Source: Thelonectria olida
Taxonomy: Eukaryota > Ascomycota > Sordariomycetes > Hypocreales > Nectriaceae
Length of the DNA: 64,000 bases
NCBI GenBank assembly: GCA_020736575.1
Contig: JAGPYM010000001.1
Span: 558,001-622,000, forward strand
Direction of reading: 5' to 3'
Positions 31,353 to 41,602 of the stretch are shown here, one piece after another. How positions within the stretch are numbered: position 1 is the stretch's first letter; the number at the start of each line of letters is the position of its first letter. The notes beneath the pieces were generated by a model that was given only the letters and a program-made list of their open reading frames with translations, did not search any database and was not told the origin of the DNA. A program made the translations under genes and the position numbers.

Positions 31353-34300
31353 GTCTTGTTGCGGCGAGCCGATGGAATATGGCTTCAAGAATGAAGTTGC
31401 AACTTGGAAGAGCAGGTGATGATGGGTTGGTTCTATTAAAGATTCATGGCGACGTCAGCCGGTGACCGGTGCGCGTGGCTGGCGGGAAGTGGACCCTTTC
31501 CCGCTGATAATCGCCCTTGGCACCGGAGAAAGACGCTTGTTGGTCGGAAATGCTGCCTACAAGAAGAGGATGCCAGCTGACTTCTGACTAAGCTGTCTCC
31601 CTTGAACGATAGTGTTCGCTAGATGCTCTGCTTCTGCTTCTGCTTCTGCTCAATATTGATGCCCTGTGTTACTGAGAAAACCATGTGATTTGCTTTCTCA
31701 GAGCCTGCTTCATCAAGAGCTTAACTGGCTGGTTAAATGGTTCGAAATCAACATCAAGTTGAAGCCCATGGAGTTAGTCTATGGCAACTTCGGCACTGTT
31801 CCTGTCGATCAAGCCGGCGTTCACACACGAAACATGTAATACCCAAAACCGTAGCTCAACCTTGCCTGCTTGAAGGTGTCAAGGTCGCTGGGGAGCCATA
31901 GCGAATATCATGGCCGTAGCGGAACGAGGAGAAAGTCGTAACTTTAGGAAAATTCAGGAAGTTGTCTTGCGCTGGCTTCTTGTATACAATTCTGAATTAT
32001 AGAACCGTCCAGTACCTGTTTCTGGCATCGAGCTGCGTTTCATTTCATGCTTTGGCCACAGACCTGGGCGTGTGGAAAAATGAAACACCTACACCCAGGG
32101 ACACTGTCTGGATCTCAGTGAGCTCAAAGAGTGTAACAGGTAGAGGACACTGGGACTCGGAATTGGTTATAATTCGTATGTAGTCATAGTGAGAGCGCAC
32201 TCCTTGTTCCCTCTCTGCTATAGCATTCCGTCGTCTTCATGCTGCGAGCCAGCAGTGAGCATGTGACTTTATTGCCAACATTGCAGGTGTGTGTAACAAT
32301 GATGACGAAAAGTACGAATGCTGCAAAACAGATGCGCGTCTGGAACCAACGACGTATTAATAACTATTATGAACAAAAAAGCCGCATGCACGAGACCAGC
32401 AACTGACGAGCGGATGACATGGATGGACAGGTACAAACAAACCTCTCGCTAAGTGAGCTGAGTTACCTGATGTGCATTTCCCTAATGAGACTCCGTTTCC
32501 CCCGGCAGGCCAACAGCCAATCATTCCCCTCGAGTTACCTGCTAATCAACTCCTGGATTCACCGACAAAACGCCTCGTGAACGTCTGCCGCGTGCTTCGT
32601 GGGGCTTAGGTGGGCGGACAGAGGGGCGCAGGACGCTGAGAGTGTAAGGGAACGTGCTGTAAGTGCCAAGGGTCGAGGTAGAGGTATAATCAAGTTTCTT
32701 CATCTCGTCAGGCAAGCGAGCTGAGACCGCTCAATACGTATAGAACCCATGTTGAAGTAGATTCTGGAACAACAACAGTTAAAGAGCCCAGGCAGCATGA
32801 CGTGGGTCTGGGAATAGTTACACCCCACTCTCTAGCTTTTGAATGCTGGGCAACGATCACAAACGACTAAACTTACCGCATCCTCCACAGACGAAAGGAA
32901 ATGCGCAAAGGGTTGTGCTTGATATATGTGGATTCAGGTGATTAGGTTCCTCCTCGCTTTGGGGTAAGAGGTCGAGATGGGGTCGCAGTTCTTTCGGAAT
33001 ATATGCTAATATCGCCCTGTACATAACTGGACGAGCAGCGAGCTGGACCTCAATTGGCGCTCTTGGCTCTCACTAACCAAGCACCCCATACTTTGCCGCT
33101 GTTCGTCCCTGGCTTGGCTTTATCGCCCGACAGCTGCGGGCTTGTTCTGGAAGCCCACAGCGCAGAATAACGGATGAAGCGGCATCCCAGTGATGGGGCG
33201 AGCTGCATGGCAGGTGAGCGCAATATATTTCCCTCGTCCAGCCACTTGAGACGGTAGCGAAGCGGCTTTTTGGCATCTCCCGCTACTGGCGATGGCTGGA
33301 CAACAAGATCCAGGACTCCCGAAGTCCTTGAAGGGTGAAATCACTATTACCAAGCTCTGACCGCAAATCGGAAAACTTTCCCAGGACCAGCCAGCCAGCA
33401 ACAGCCGCCAGTTGTCGTAACCATCGGCCCTGAAAAAAAAAAAGGCCCGCGGATCGGCTGCTGTATGGGAATAGCCGGGCATGGGCAAGGGCATGACTAG
33501 CGAGGCCCGGGAAGCGGCTTTCATTCACAGGGACGGACCTATGAGGTCATCGGCGAGGCGGCTGTCGCGGAGGACGGAGGCTGGCCAGCCAGAGTGGTTA
33601 AGAAACAGCGGTGCGATAGGCAAAAAAAGAGCGAGCGCCTCCGGGGAGAAGTCGGCATTAGGAAATGAAGACTTGCCCGAATCGACCCTGTCTCTCAAGC
33701 TTGACACTGAAGAGCTATCGTGGACCTCTCAGTCCCGGAGCCGGGAGATCCAGGACCAGCATGGGCACCGAGGCAAGAGGCTCAGGGCCTGGCCCGGTGA
33801 TATTCTGTAAAAGGCATGGGATGGGTGGATGGCGGATAGGATCATGATACTGGCGGTGGAGGAGGCGTCCGAGGCGCCTCGAATTGGGCCAATGCAGCGT
33901 CTGTCAGTGGTCAGCTTGGAGGTTGACGCTCCCCCAGGTCCCCGCTGGGATGTGGAAGCCCACATGGATGCTGGATGCACGTCGTTGCAGGTCTCATGTC
34001 GCCAGGGCTCTAGCGCAGCTTGTGCATTTAGAATGCGATTTGAGTGAGGCCTTTGTTGTTCGTAACGATGGTTTTGCGCTCGTCGTCTCGCTCTTGACTG
34101 GACCCTCCTTCTCTCTCGGCGGGCCCGGGGATGGACAGGCCGGAAGCAGATGAGAAGCGCGCTTCTTCCCGGCATTGGTTTCGCGTGTGGACGTGGGTTG
34201 CGAAGGGGGTGTGGACATGATGTTGCGGGCATGGGTGTGGATGAGAAGAAAGCAGTTGGCCTCGGACATTGCGTTTGGTGAAGTTACACGGTGCGAGCTG

Positions 34301-36928
34301 ACACTGTAGAGGTTTTATGAGGCAAGAGTGGATTCTGGATGGAGTCGCCGGGCGAACTTGTTGATAGCGAAGCCAGTCCAGAAATAAGAGTGAGCGGAAA
34401 ACAACAACAAATGCAACCCGCAGATTTAATAAGACATGTTCAGGATATGTTCATGGGCTCGTACGAGATGCTGAAATGGCAATTGGCTGTACTTGGTGGT
34501 CAATTGATAAGTAAAGCCGTCGTCAGATGCCCCGAAGTCGTGTTGTGTGATTCTGCTCGCTTCGAGGACTACCGGTATGACGTTTCTATCTCAGCACAGA
34601 TAGCAGGGGCAGAGAGCACAGAGCCATCGATGGAACAAGAGGTGGTCCGAGACAACACAGCGAGGCAGACACCGACACAAGACGACGAGTCGAGACGATG
34701 GAACACGGGCGGCCCCCTCCCTGAAGAAACCCCGACGGGCAATCTCTCGTTCAATATTGCTCGCGTGTAGTCTCGCTCTCGCTGCTGGTTGCAGCCAACT
34801 GGGGGACCAAAATTCGCGCAAAAAACGGTAGCGGACGACGCCATGACACGGAGCGAAAAAAACCGCCGTAGCAGCCCCAGTCCCAGTTCCAGGCCAACTG
34901 TGACATGCACGTAGGATAATGAGCGGCCATTTCCCCCACACCAGACTACCAGCTGCTGCAGATTACAGGTTTGACCTGTGCAGCACCGATGGGACAGTAA
35001 GGATGCAGGCCTGCACATGTCACACGCGGACCATGCAAGAGTGGGATCGTTTTGTTTGATGATTGTGTTGTTGCGGGAGCGCTGAGCAGCAGAAGCGCAA
35101 AAAGCAATAACCCATGCCTCACGCAACTGATCAGAGCTCTCATGAGCACGGCTGGTAAATCGGCAAGGCTTCCCCACATGGGTCATCTCACCACCCCCCG
35201 TCCACTGCCGTGTTCCGAGTTGTTACACACAAGGATAAGTCAATTGTACTTGAGTCGTGTTGATAGAGGCATTGGCGAAGCATTGACAAAGAGGCGAACA
35301 AGCCAAGATGTGTAGCTTGCCGAGCGTTCACGCTGCAAAGCGGTTGGCCAAGCTCAAACGGGCACAGGTAATTGTACATGCACCTACATCCGCCTCGCGA
35401 AGCACTCACAAGACAAGAAAAAGAATCAAGTATTCGTACAAGGACATCGTTTGTTGGTCCTCGCCCATGAGAATGACGCATGAGTGAGTGATTACATGGA
35501 TTAGATACAAGCTTTTATGTCTCCCTCTGAGCATCTTTTGTCCGTGCAGGCCCTTACTACCGTACGAAATACAGTACGCATACTTGGAGGTGCCTGTTTC
35601 GTCTTTTGGAGGGAGGGACCCATCCAATTTGTTTGGTCGTGTCGGTCGTCACTTCGGAAGAGCAACAAAGAAAATATCCCTCGTTCGTCAACACACACTC
35701 GCCAATAACACGGACGCAGCCCAGGCCGAGAGTACTCCGTAGGCCATCGGATTGTTACTGCCTTTGTGTCTTTATTCAGTGTTGTTGATGCCAGTCAGCG
35801 GCCGACTACGTAGATCAGTTAGTAGTAGATAGTCGTCAAACATCAATTGATGAGTTCTCAGCCTCGTTCCAAGCTCTGTCATCTCGGAGTCAACATCAAC
35901 ATGACCCCCAAACAATGGCAATAAAACTCCAAAATCCACTCATCCGCGCATCCGCGCATCGCATTCTCTGTTCCCACGGCTACTTGCTCCATCGTACAAA
36001 CACACAAACATGCCGTGTAGTTACATGCCTCCCAACGGAGAGCTGTATCAGGTACTCCATACAGTACAGAGCACGACGGCTCGGCCCTTATTCAGTTAAT
36101 CCCCTCACCCTTCCCGCTCTCCCAAAGTCACACACCCCTCCTTGACTCCAATGAGTTGACCCTGGGTCCTGGGAGAGTGAATTGATTTGCCTGCTTGCTC
36201 TGTTCTTGCTCGCCTTGGCCTAGCCTCCCTTCGTGCCTTCCGTAGCCACAACCCAGCTGGAGATATGGATCCTTCCTTCCTCTGCAACAGACCCTCACCC
36301 TTACGTTCCCCCAAATCCAAGGATCCGAAGCTTTTTTCGGGGCGTGACGCTCGTCTTCTCCACTTATTTGCGACCTTTGGTGCCTCTGGTGTCGGAGGAG
36401 TTGATCAACAAAACCACAGCTGAGCCCGCCCTCGCGACCGAATTGCTTTGCTGCTTCTTCATCACCCTCCAAGCTTGTAAAGGTAGGCATACTGTTGCTT
36501 CTCCCTTCCCCTTCCCACTTTCCTACTTTCCTTGGTCAATGGATGCTGTTCGCCAACGTCGGTAACTCAATCGTCACTGCGACTGCCGTCACCGTCGAGG
36601 AACCTGCCGCGAGAAAAAAGCCCAGAAAGCTCTGTCCGCCAGCTTCCGGGGCGTCCGCCCGCCTACCGCCGCTCATGACGCCGCTCGCCAAGAGCCGCTG
36701 CGCAAGACATGCAATTTGATAACCCTCATCGGCCACGCCAACGCTTGACGCTCAATTCACAGCCACCAGCCAATTGCTTGGCTTCCCACTCGTCCAATTG
36801 AGCTCATTACGACTCTGCACATCCTCATTTCCTCCGCTCGCATTTATTATGCTCAATTCGCTCTCTGGGCCGAGTCACTTTGCTAACTCTTTTCTTCCTC
36901 TCCCACAGCAATCTCCACTCTCGACACA
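31353..36928. other. 5.6 kb gene-poor stretch
   Basis: This is the longest stretch without a supported gene. Frames at 33481-33810 (+), 34232-33729 (-), 34339-34770 (+, 143 codons from an ATG) and 35186-34569 (-, 205 codons) overlap and have no recognisable domain, so at most one could be real. Seen: a TGCTTC repeat at 31628-31650 and a plus-strand A run near 33433. At the right end, 36483-36908 could be an intron in the leader of the next gene (donor GTAGGC, acceptor after a pyrimidine tract, CCCACAG). Composition is more mixed and locally A/T-richer (31600-32450) than in the coding regions. Confidence 0.5.
31628..31650. repeat. (TGCTTC)n hexamer repeat
   Basis: Nearly four copies of the TGCTTC unit, about 280 bp upstream of the MOT1 gene's start codon. 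Confidence 0.8.
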
Positions 36929-37181
36929 ATGGCCGCCATCAAGTCCCTCATCGCCCGCGAGGCTGTCCACCAGCTCGCCAAGCGCAAGAACTGGGCCGCC
37001 GAGAACGTCGGTCCCATGGTCGTCTTCTGCATCGTTGGTGTTGGTACGACTATCCAATCCCTCGACGTCAACTCATCGCATCTTTACTAACGTGTATACA
37101 ACAGTCGGCATCTTCCTTGTCGGTCTCTTCATCAGCAAGAAGCTCTCTGCTCGTAAGGAGGCCAAGCAGTCGGTCGTCTAG
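36929..37181 (+). CDS. 63-residue single-pass membrane protein
   Basis: Exon 1 is 36929-37043, intron 37044-37104 (donor GTACGA, acceptor ACAG), exon 2 is 37105-37181. The protein is 63 residues with one strong transmembrane segment (about 31-49, VVFCIVGVVGIFLVGLFI) that is itself split by the intron, a basic amphipathic N-terminal part (SLIAREAVHQLAKRKNW) and a short basic tail (SKKLSARKEAKQ). The start context ACACAATGGCC is good for a fungus. An intron inside the membrane segment that preserves the frame argues that this is a real gene despite its size. Size and layout recall small tail-anchored ER or mitochondrial proteins, but I do not recognise the family and assign no function. A leader intron (36483-36908) is likely. 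Confidence 0.8.
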
Positions 37182-37896
37182 ACGATGAAACCGAGGTCGC
37201 CAGGGGTCGAAGGAGAGGAGGGTGACTCAGGACGCGGTCAATTAAAGCAATGACAGCGTTCCTCGGGGAGATAGGTGGTGTTACGACATGGTGCCTTCTG
37301 CGACACGCCGGGTGACCGACTGTGATCCCGAAATCCAGTCATTTCGACTTTGTCCCCCCATCAATTTTTTTTTCAACGCCCGCCGCCCACCCGTTAACTC
37401 ACACCGGTTGGTGCGACGGGCTTCCGCTCTGTACATACCTGGATCTCATGGGCATTGTGCTGGAGGACGGGCTCTCGTCGACGTGTTCGTGGTCAGGTTG
37501 CTGTATTCTATATTCTAATACTACTGATACCTACCTGTTTCAAGCAAGCAATCCTTTCCAAACAACTCTTTGTTCCTGTTCCTGTCCCGTTCCTGTGTTG
37601 TGGTGCCCGTACCCTTGTTTACGTTGATGACGAAAGGTTAACCTCAACAAGGCTAATTCATCACTTCGTATTGCATTCCTCTATTTTGTCATAGTGAGTG
37701 AGACATTTTTGACACCCTCGACAGACACTCTGAACATCCATCCGCTAAGCGCTCTGTTCAACAAAGAACTAGATGAATTGAATCAAGTAGATTCTCTCTA
37801 GCATCCCGCTAAGCCTCATAATTTATTCGTACATATCCGCAGCATCATTTTGTATCATAAACGCCAGCCACCACTTCTTAATCACACATCCATCCC
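37182..37896. other. Convergent intergenic region (3' ends)
   Basis: This is 715 bp between two stop codons. It should hold both 3' untranslated regions. Nothing else is recognised. Confidence 0.5.
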
Positions 37897-38985
37897 TTAC
37901 AAGCCCTCCTTCGCCAGCATATCAGCAATATCAAGATAAAATGCAATCGCATTGAAATTCCTCTTCATCCCCATCCACTCTCGCACCGTCCACCTCATTC
38001 GATTCGACCAATTGATCAAATCAAGATGGCTCACGCCCACCAATGTCCCCTTGTACGTCCCCCACCGGCTGCTGTCAACACTCACGAGCCCATCGTTCGG
38101 GCCCTCTGCTTCAGCTATCACGCCGTGTGAGTGGCGGAACGGACTTAGCAGCGGCGGCACATCCTCAAGCGCAGCGCCGTACGAAAAATACTGTACATCC
38201 GGGTCGTCGGGCGTTGCCGCGTTGAACTCGTCCGTCATGTACCGTCGCGTCAGCTGGGCAAACGCCGCTGTGCCAAAACCCGCTCGTTCGATCGCCCCGT
38301 ACAAGCGCGGCAGGTGTATCGGCGCTAGGTTCTTGTCGAGGAGATAATCCGCAAACGCACTGCCCCGGTGCGGCGTTGCAACGGTGACCAGGGAGGCTAC
38401 CTTGACCGGCGTCGGCGCCATGTGCGACAGCATGTACCGCGCATCCAGCCCGCCCATGCTGTGCGCGACAATGTTTACGGCCTCGGGCATGGGAGAGCAT
38501 GCGGCCAGGGCGTCGTGCAGGGCGGCGGCGCGGTCGGCGATGGAGCCGGAGGGCGGGACAGTCGGGGTGAGGACAACGGCGCCTTGGGCGCTGAGGGCTT
38601 CTTTGATGCCGTGCCAGTAGTAGACGGCGGGGAGGGATGAGTGAAGTCGTAGCTCGGAGAAGCCGAAGAGGCCGTGGGCGAGGACGATGGGATACTTTGG
38701 GGTTTCTGTAGGAGGTGAGTTAGACGGACGGATAGAAAGGGGTTCAGACAGGGAAAAGGAGTGGGAAATACCGTATGTGTCGCGAATTGTAGCGAAATCA
38801 TCAGAAATTTCCCTTCCCAGCTCGCGAACCCGCGGATCTCCGTCTTGTCTCAAGGGTCGTCCGGCCGTGAAGCTCCGAGCGTTCTGGGTTTTTCCAAGCC
38901 ATTGCACAGGCCTTGTGATGGTCGTTGATGGCAGCCCAGAGGCTGTGATAACCGGCTGTCTACACCGGGCGAGCCATTGGGTCAT
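37897..38985 (-). CDS. Alpha/beta-hydrolase, triacylglycerol lipase-like
   Basis: Exon 1 is 38985-38772, intron 38771-38706 (66 nt), exon 2 is 38705-37897, giving 340 residues. The intron length is a multiple of three and it contains no stop, so the genomic frame reads straight through it; the donor (CG|GTATTT) and acceptor (CCTACAG) and the smoother join ATIRDTYETPKYPIVL favour splicing. Family features: YPIVLAHGLFGF (oxyanion region), catalytic serine in IVAHSMGGLDARYML, a later Asp in GPNDGLVSVDSS and His in GVSHLDLINW. This matches the esterase/lipase group that includes bacterial LipA-type and fungal mitochondrial lipases. The Arg/Ser-rich N-terminus (MTQWLARCRQPVITASG) could be a mitochondrial presequence; no secretory signal peptide is seen. 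Upstream in-frame codons lack an ATG. Confidence 0.87.
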   Translation of the reverse strand: MTQWLARCRQPVITASGLPSTTITRPVQWLGKTQNARSFTAGRPLRQDGDPRVRELGREISDDFATIRDTYGISHSFSLSEPLSIRPSNSPPTETPKYPIVLAHGLFGFSELRLHSSLPAVYYWHGIKEALSAQGAVVLTPTVPPSGSIADRAAALHDALAACSPMPEAVNIVAHSMGGLDARYMLSHMAPTPVKVASLVTVATPHRGSAFADYLLDKNLAPIHLPRLYGAIERAGFGTAAFAQLTRRYMTDEFNAATPDDPDVQYFSYGAALEDVPPLLSPFRHSHGVIAEAEGPNDGLVSVDSSRWGTYKGTLVGVSHLDLINWSNRMRWTVREWMGMKRNFNAIAFYLDIADMLAKEGL

Positions 38986-39952
38986 CGCTTGCGTGCGTGG
39001 AGGTTGAGGACTGGTGGGCAATTGGAAGGGATTGTGATGCAGCAGTTCGGCATTTGCGGTGCGTGTGCGATGGAAACCAACCTAGTGGGTGACGTCACAG
39101 ATATGATTGGAGTTGGCGGAGAAAAGTCTCCTTGAGGTTTTTTTTTGGGGGGGGGGGCAGGTTTAGACTCAGTCTTAGCTCAATTAACTAGAGCATAAGA
39201 CCCTCAAGACACTATGTTGTCCTTCGGTTTGGAACGAAGTTGGAGGCTCAATATTTAGGAACAAATGAAGTCCTGGTTTTAATAACAAAAGGCGCAAGTT
39301 GTTCCTAAATCTTCTTCTATGAAGAAAGCTTATTTTCGTTGATAAACGCCCCCTGTGTGCGCAGATCAAGTGATGCAACAGAAAATCGTCATGTTTGACG
39401 ACATGACTTGTATTTCGTGGAACGTAATCTTCAAGCCATTATGTGTATAAGCTCACTTCTCTAACCCTACGTCTTATTAGGGCGAAGGTAGTGAATAGAT
39501 TCTCTGGGTAATCGACATGCGAAAGTCCTCCAAGTTGAGCATTTCTTATAGCTAAACCCCTCACTCTAGAGTACCTGTTAAAGTATGCATTGCTAGTTTG
39601 CGTTCATGACATGACAAGAGCGATATCATAAATGATTCTAGTTTCATACGAGAGATTCTATAGGGAATCCTATTACTCCTCCATTATCACAGCAACTTCG
39701 TACTCTGAGCTAGGTAGACTGAACAAATGGTCTCAGGCCTGGCGACCTCCCCTTTCTGAAACTTCCACAGTTCTCTCCCGACCTTAATTGTGTTCAGTCA
39801 ATACAAGGCATGTAGGTATCTTCATCGCTCCACATCCCTTCTAGACCGAGTCTTGCCCAAACCGAACGCCCCTTGACGGCCGTTTCACCGTCATACGTCA
39901 TTAGTGAATTAAAGTAAACAAAGAAATATAATGTTATCAAATGTAGCAATCC
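38986..39952. other. AT-rich intergenic region with possible decayed repeat
   Basis: This is 967 bp. It starts with a promoter-like part for the lipase, then T9G11 (39138-39157), then about 600 bp visibly richer in A/T than neighbouring DNA. Within this part lie a tRNA-like segment (39172-39240) and a 12-bp inverted repeat. No gene frame is supported. Confidence 0.55.
39172..39310 (+). repeat. Possible decayed tRNA-derived (SINE-like) repeat
   Basis: TTAGCTCAATTAACTAGAGCA (about 39174-39195) closely resembles the D-arm and A-box of a tRNA (usual form TAGCTCAGTTGGTAGAGC). About 45 bases later TCGGTTTGGAAC stands where a B-box (GGTTCGANNCC) would lie, but it is poorly matched and no cloverleaf forms. 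Just after it, ATTTAGGAACAA (39253-39264) pairs with TTGTTCCTAAAT (39299-39310). The segment sits in AT-rich DNA. A RIP-damaged SINE is one reading; a decayed tRNA gene or chance is also possible. Confidence 0.3.
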
Positions 39953-41602
39953 TTAACTCTTTTCCGGTGGCATGGAACTAGGCGCATTCTCGTTCGTAAC
40001 ACCGCTATATGCCGGACGAGGTTGCATCCCATCAAATGGTCCTGCTAGGTTTTCTGCCACGGCTTCATCGTAGCTGGGAGGAGCATCATCGTACGGGGGA
40101 GCAGTTTGACCTGGACCAAGCTGAGGCGGGTACAGGGGGTCATACGCTGGTTGCGGTGGCTGCTGCTGTTGTTGGTGAACTGGATATGCGTGCTGTGGCG
40201 GTCGTGATGACGAAGGGCTGGAGACGGAATTGGTTCTGGGAGGGAGTCGAGGAGGTATGTTGTCGAACGTGGCACGACCGGGTCGGCTCGTTCTGGTGGC
40301 TTCAAGGAGTTGCTCAGGCGGAGTGATGCCAGAATAAACTTCTACCTTGGAGAAGTGAAGAGGTAGGTAAATCACTTGAGGTTGCCTGGATCCCTTCTTG
40401 GGTTTTCCCCATGACACGCCGAGCTTGACTTCCAATTCGTATCTTCGTGAGAGGTTGCAGGTGGCAAAGGAAGGAGCAACAGTGTTTGGGAGAGGCTTGT
40501 TCTTCCAGATATCGTCAGGGAGAACAACCTCAGTGCCGACCGGGTCTGTGGGCGATTTTGTCAAGGGAATGCACAAGTTGGCATTTGATGCCACAATCCA
40601 GCGGTTGAGTTTATTGTTGTGCAGGCTTTGGGCCCGAACATCAGTGAAGCCTATCAGGTCCATCTGAAACGACACGAGATACATCTCATCTGGGTGATTT
40701 CCCAACTTCTTGGCTATCATTCTCAGTGGAACAGGTTGGTTGCAAGTGAGAACAGAGGGGTGGGGAAGCCGGGCCGAAATCTCCACTGACGGGGCCGGGT
40801 CCTGGCCTTCAACCGGCTCCGAGGTGGAACCATTCTTGGTGTCATCGCTCCTCATACCAAAGAAGGAGCTGCGTGCCCTCTCCGGTTGGGGTGTGCGTTG
40901 TTGGAAAGCAAAGGGTCTGCGCGCAAAAGCTTCTTGGGACGTCTTCTTGGCCCGCGGAGGCTCGATGGGGAGGAACTTGAGGCCGATTTGGTAACGCCAG
41001 TTCTCCTTGAGGAGGCCCGGACGCTGGATAGTGACTTTGATGTAGTAGCGGATCTCGGCCTCCATGGGATACCCAGTCAGGGAAGGAGGAAGGGTTCGCG
41101 TAACGTGGCGGAGGTAGAGTTGCTTGCTACCATCCATGACTCTCACGCCTCCGATGCCAAACATTCCTCCACCACCGAAGCCGCCGGCGTTTGCTACACC
41201 ACCAATCTTGGACATGGCCATTTGATCACTGCATGCATTGTTTATAGGCAGCTTGAACTTGAAGGCGAACTCATGCTCGCCGGCTTGCAGAGGATATGCG
41301 CCATACGGGTTGGATGAACTGGTGTAGTACTCGTCCGGGAAAACCTGCTGCAGCTTGTAAAGGATCTTGTGATTCTCGCTGGCGATGCTGCCGGGGGGCT
41401 GCCGGGGCTGTCCAGGTCTCATTCCATGGTCTGGGTCAAAAGTATTGGGAACCTGGAGAGCGGTGGTCGACTCTCCTTCCAGTTTGACGACGATGCTACC
41501 AATCTGCTCAGGGCGGTTCAGGCCCAGAATGACGCGACCCTTGATAAAGTCGAGGTTGGTGTAGAACTCGGGCTGGTTCTCTAGCGCAATACGGAGCGAC
41601 AT
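39953..41602 (-). CDS. Arrestin-like protein (ART / alpha-arrestin) with PPxY motif
   Basis: A single exon encodes 549 residues. The start is the ATG at 41602-41600 (MSLRIALENQPEFYTN); the frame is open further upstream but without an ATG. Arrestin N-domain: IALENQPEFYTNLDFIKGRV, GSIVVKLEGES; arrestin C-domain from about residue 240-410 (PSVEISARLPHPSVLTCNQP ... RYELEVKLGVSW). The tail is Pro/Gln-rich and carries PPSY at 508-511, a PPxY site for WW domains of the Rsp5/Nedd4 (HulA) ubiquitin ligase. Alpha-arrestins of this type bring the ligase to plasma-membrane transporters and so set nutrient uptake by endocytosis. A Gly-rich insert (GGFGGGGMFGIGG) interrupts the N-domain. Family is firm; which of the several fungal arrestins it corresponds to is not settled. 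Confidence 0.9.
   Translation of the reverse strand: MSLRIALENQPEFYTNLDFIKGRVILGLNRPEQIGSIVVKLEGESTTALQVPNTFDPDHGMRPGQPRQPPGSIASENHKILYKLQQVFPDEYYTSSSNPYGAYPLQAGEHEFAFKFKLPINNACSDQMAMSKIGGVANAGGFGGGGMFGIGGVRVMDGSKQLYLRHVTRTLPPSLTGYPMEAEIRYYIKVTIQRPGLLKENWRYQIGLKFLPIEPPRAKKTSQEAFARRPFAFQQRTPQPERARSSFFGMRSDDTKNGSTSEPVEGQDPAPSVEISARLPHPSVLTCNQPVPLRMIAKKLGNHPDEMYLVSFQMDLIGFTDVRAQSLHNNKLNRWIVASNANLCIPLTKSPTDPVGTEVVLPDDIWKNKPLPNTVAPSFATCNLSRRYELEVKLGVSWGKPKKGSRQPQVIYLPLHFSKVEVYSGITPPEQLLEATRTSRPGRATFDNIPPRLPPRTNSVSSPSSSRPPQHAYPVHQQQQQPPQPAYDPLYPPQLGPGQTAPPYDDAPPSYDEAVAENLAGPFDGMQPRPAYSGVTNENAPSSMPPEKS

Noticed and set aside
34339..35186. Overlapping 143-codon plus and 205-codon minus frames
   Set aside because: They cover each other on opposite strands, have no recognisable domain, and no leader or splice signs favour either.
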